This document shows positions 60,326 through 64,000 of a DNA stretch of 64,000 nucleotides, piece by piece (within the stretch, counting starts at the first letter, position 1; each line of letters begins with the position of its first letter). The DNA comes from Himantopus leucocephalus (taxonomy: Eukaryota > Chordata > Aves > Charadriiformes > Recurvirostridae): positions 18,903,932 through 18,967,931 of the forward strand of contig RSEF01000005.1 of NCBI GenBank assembly GCA_003993805.1, read 5' to 3'. A program made the position numbers and the translations under genes. The notes beneath the pieces were generated by a model. The model was given only the letters and a program-made list of their open reading frames with translations, ran no database searches and was not told where the DNA came from.

Positions 60326-63300
60326 CCATCTTAGTAAGACCTTACCATCATTAAGTTGTAAGATTCAGGAACTGTGGGGGAGCATTCCTTGTACATAAGC
60401 TAGCAACATTTCAGTGTTTTCAACTAATTGCACGTAAAATTTCACTTACATACCAAAAATCAAAACACTGCTACCTTCTTCCAAATACCATCAAGAATGC
60501 CTGTTTTGGAATACAAGAGAAACACTTCAGTATGTTCATTGACCATTGTACAATTTAAGCTTGTACTACAGATACAATTCCTTCTAGCCATTATACTCAT
60601 TTACAGCACATACGTTCCTCAGCTAACTACTACACTTTCAGAAGGTAACTACATACTCTTGAGCAAAATGCAAGCAAAAGACACCATGTGGTAGTCCTTT
60701 CCTGACTGGGAGAGGGACGCATCAGTAGACTGTATGAAGACAGTAATTTTTATAACATCCTCTTTACTAGCTGCCACCTCCTCCTCCTCCTCAGGAGGCA
60801 GCAAATTATCTAGTTAGCAGGGACTATACCTCCCCTACCAGACAAGGGAAGAGGGAGCCTGATATGGTTGCAGAACAGTTAAGAATTGAGATAGAAGTGA
60901 AATCACTTTCACCCTTGTTTACACACACTAGCTGCACTTCTATTGAGATCAGAACTATAAATGTATGGGTTTTTACATAATATATAGATTTTATATATAC
61001 ACATCATGTGCATATACGCACACCCCCTATTATGACTGAATGCCCCAATAATTAATTGCTTTGACATGCTGAAGTACATAAACAAGTCCAAACTACTTAA
61101 TGTTTACTCAAAGACACAAATCCCTCAAAATTCAAGGTCATAACCATCCAGCAAAAGTACAAAAATTAGCCGAAATCTACAGTTCACAATGAAGTTACAA
61201 GAGCAATTTTATACCAAGCAACAAATGTATCCTTGCCAACTCCTACACCCTCTCAAACCACAAGTTAGTAAGTGGTAATAAATATAGATCTTAATTACCT
61301 GCAATAATTACAAATTTGACAGTGATCTCCCCCGCCCAAGTAGAAAAGATGAATCACTGTCTAGTAACTACACTTCAACAGCCAAACATTTGCACATTTA
61401 AAATATTCATTGGTCACAGAATTCAGTTAGATTCTTCATATTTTGAATTCTCCCAATTATTTTCAAAATGGAAATGGAGAGATCCATGTACTGAGAAAAG
61501 CAGACGGTTCCACGATATTATAAAAAAGCTAAACAACGCATAGCTACCCAGAAGACAATTTTACACTGAAGCATGCGTTTTATTACCAAAAATTCGATTG
61601 CAGAAGACAGTATTACCATACCACATGGTAATACCACAGTTCATGAACATACTTGCTTTGTAACTCTTCCAAAGAATTGGAGGCTGGGCAGCCGATATAC
61701 CTCCTGGCACAAAAATCAAAACACTTTAAAACATGTTCCCTCTAAAACAAATAGAATAACCACAACAGTGTGTCTAGATGACCCTTGATTCTCATTGTAA
61801 GACCAAAGCATGGCGGAGAAAGAAGATAGTGCAACATCAGGGTGGGTTAAAAGACCAAGTTAGAAACAGCCAGCTAGGAAGTAGTTAAAAAAAAGCTGCA
61901 AGGAAAGGGAAGGAATGGCCACAAAGTCTGAACTGCAGAAGGATGAGCAGCTTAGAAGGTGGTAAGTGTGAACCTATAGAAATCACATAAATAAGCCTTT
62001 AGTGGAAATCAGGGACATGAAAAACTTAAAGCATTCAGGAACCACTTAAAATTTAAGATAAGACGTTACAGATGCAGAAGCTAAATCTACTGCTGTAGGA
62101 GAAGTTTAATAGTTTCTTACCTGTTAAACACAATTTTTATAAAAAAAATTAAAAAAACAGAATGATCTGTATTCTCTCAGGCTCCTTGCCCATTACCGGG
62201 TATCCTGGCAACAGCAAAAAAAATCTTTCAATCTACAGTATTAGCAGATTAGCAGGACTGAATTAGGATTGAATTAGATGAAGCAGATTTCCTCCTACAA
62301 CGACAAAAAAAATATTTTATAATTTAATACTGTTAACAGGTTATACTCAATAGCTCAACTGCATGAATACTAAGCATTGCTTTGCAGGGAGTAAAACACA
62401 TGAACTGAAGAAGGAAACAACCTGTGAGGAAGAAGAGTGCAGCATACTTTTGAGAATAAATTCAAAAGCAGCTTGTCATCTGAAAGACTTATTTTTAAGC
62501 CAACTTTAATTAAACATCCCCCATTACTTTTGGGAGCCAAAGGAAGAAACTTCATTGCCTCAGTGAAGAAAAACTGCCTTTATGATCTGCACTTGACTGT
62601 GCAATCTAGCACGAATCCAGACTTTTTTTATAAACTATTAACAATTTCATATGAAGTAACGTCTTCAGATCTAGATGATCTGAAACACCCATTAGTAAAG
62701 TCTTTTGCAGCAGTCTTTTCTATCCTCATAACTACTCTCTTGTTACATTAACATCTGATTTATCCACAAACCCCCACAGAAATAAGTGTACAAGCATTTA
62801 AAATATCAGTTATTTTGGCATAAGTCCATATAAACAATTCAGCCAGTTTCAATTTGAAATCAATTTAACTTAGAAAAAACCCAATACAGTCCACATACAG
62901 ACTTACAGATTAACCAGCTGTTTTAAGACAGCATTTGGTCACCTAAAATTCATCATTAAGACAACCTCTGCTTCTAATAGTTTAATTCTTTCAGTGTACA
63001 GCAAAGTAACATTAAAGAGCTTAACAGGTATCCATAACTGACTTCAGAGTGACACTTACCTGTCTGTGCTTTGGTTAACACCAGATAGGTAAGAAAATGC
63101 ATCCTATCTATTGACACTTTTCTGATGTAGCTGTTTCTGGCGGTCATAAAACAGATTTCTAATACAAAAATTCCCTTTCCACCAGTTACATAGGGCTTTT
63201 TGATATTGCTTTTTAACACAGGTTTCAAAACAGACAAGACTTCTTTCCTTTGAGAACATGGGTAATATTGTTAATGGAAAAAAGTAGAAGTACTAGCAAC

Positions 63301-64000
63301 TAAGAAGGGTAGTAAATACAGTAGCATGCTCATTAATTCGTGTCAGTGACTACCTAGTATTTGGCTGAAAAGCTCTGCTATCAGCATTTGTCACAAATAC
63401 ATCTTCAGCTAAAAAAAAATCCAAACCATGCACCTCAAAAGCATTTCAAGTGTTCTGCAAAAGAGAAGAATTATTTAGCTTTACACCTTCCATGTTAAAG
63501 AAGCTGTGTCTTCAAAGCTGTTTCTTGATCTTTGCAGATGATTTAATAGATAGCCTTTGTCAACCTAAAGATATATATTATAAATAAATTCTTCTTCAAC
63601 TAAAAGAAACTCTTGCATTTTAGTTAAATAATCACCCAATAAAAGTGTTTTTTTTCTTAGCTTTGTTAGGGCTAGTCAGTTTTGTGGCTTGAAATACCAT
63701 GTTGTTTGTTATCTCCAACAGTCTGGAACCAGAAGCCACCACATTTGCGTTTTATTCACAACAGCACAAAGGCTCCAAGCCTTTAAGTACACAAACACTA
63801 AACACAACTTTCTATTTTAGTAACCAACATAGGCATAAACTGAAGGTCAATGTGTGAGACTGACCATAATACTTTCAAAGGTCACATGTGTTTTTCATCC
63901 TTAGACCTTCAGGTCTACATGTCAAGTAGATTTGCCAATGTCTTGTGATTCAAGTGACTAACTAGAGCAGAAAATGTAAGCTAGTTTACTGGACTTAGTT
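60326..64000 (-). other. PPP6R3: Upstream DNA, probably still PPP6R3 intron
   Basis: AT-rich, with a short (CTC)n run near 60775-60790 and AT-rich dinucleotide patches near 60970-61020. No CpG island, promoter or exon recognised up to the window end. Confidence 0.5.

Overview
The window is vertebrate nuclear DNA, most likely from a bird. The repeats are CR1 LINEs whose tails end in the bird-type ATTCTATG repeat, there is one avian-looking endogenous retroviral LTR, the sequence is AT-rich, and the one large gene is compact compared with mammals. Two runs of exactly 100 N (44332-44431 and 54764-54863) are conventional placeholders for gaps of unknown size. Single N bases inside homopolymers mark unresolved lengths.

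The dominant gene is PPP6R3 (SAPS3), a regulatory subunit of protein phosphatase 6, on the minus strand. The start-codon exon lies at 50391-50623 and the stop codon at 18532-18534. I placed 19 coding exons; every junction has AG/GT splice sites and the reading phase holds from one exon to the next. They encode about 751 residues. The part that should link 45727 to 43786, about 122 residues in the middle of the SAPS domain, cannot be found. The only unsequenced gap in that interval sits between two outward-facing CR1 tails, so the missing exons are probably in it. The 3' UTR appears to run to about 17105 (AATAAA on the minus strand at 17125-17130). No promoter or CpG island is visible, so the 5' non-coding exon and promoter should lie beyond 64000.

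Layout: 1-17104 is intergenic DNA downstream of PPP6R3 with one small CR1 fragment and a homeodomain/POU-motif-rich stretch near 3.8-4.5 kb that may be regulatory. 17105-18531 is the 3' UTR. 18532-50623 holds the coding exons and introns, with CR1 copies and a 43-base C tract in the intron at 22282-26465. 50624-64000 is intron or upstream DNA that carries repeats: an LTR at 56655-57348, a GC-rich compact unit at 57349-58250, and CR1 copies at 58858-60325.

The most unusual item is the GC-rich unit. It has a TATA box (57721), a 134-codon ORF with good start context (57803-58207) and a poly(A) signal that overlaps the stop codon. It sits directly after the LTR. I do not recognise the protein. 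It could be a small intronless gene, a gene carried by the retroelement, or chance. No tRNA, rRNA, CRISPR or bacterial-type feature was seen.
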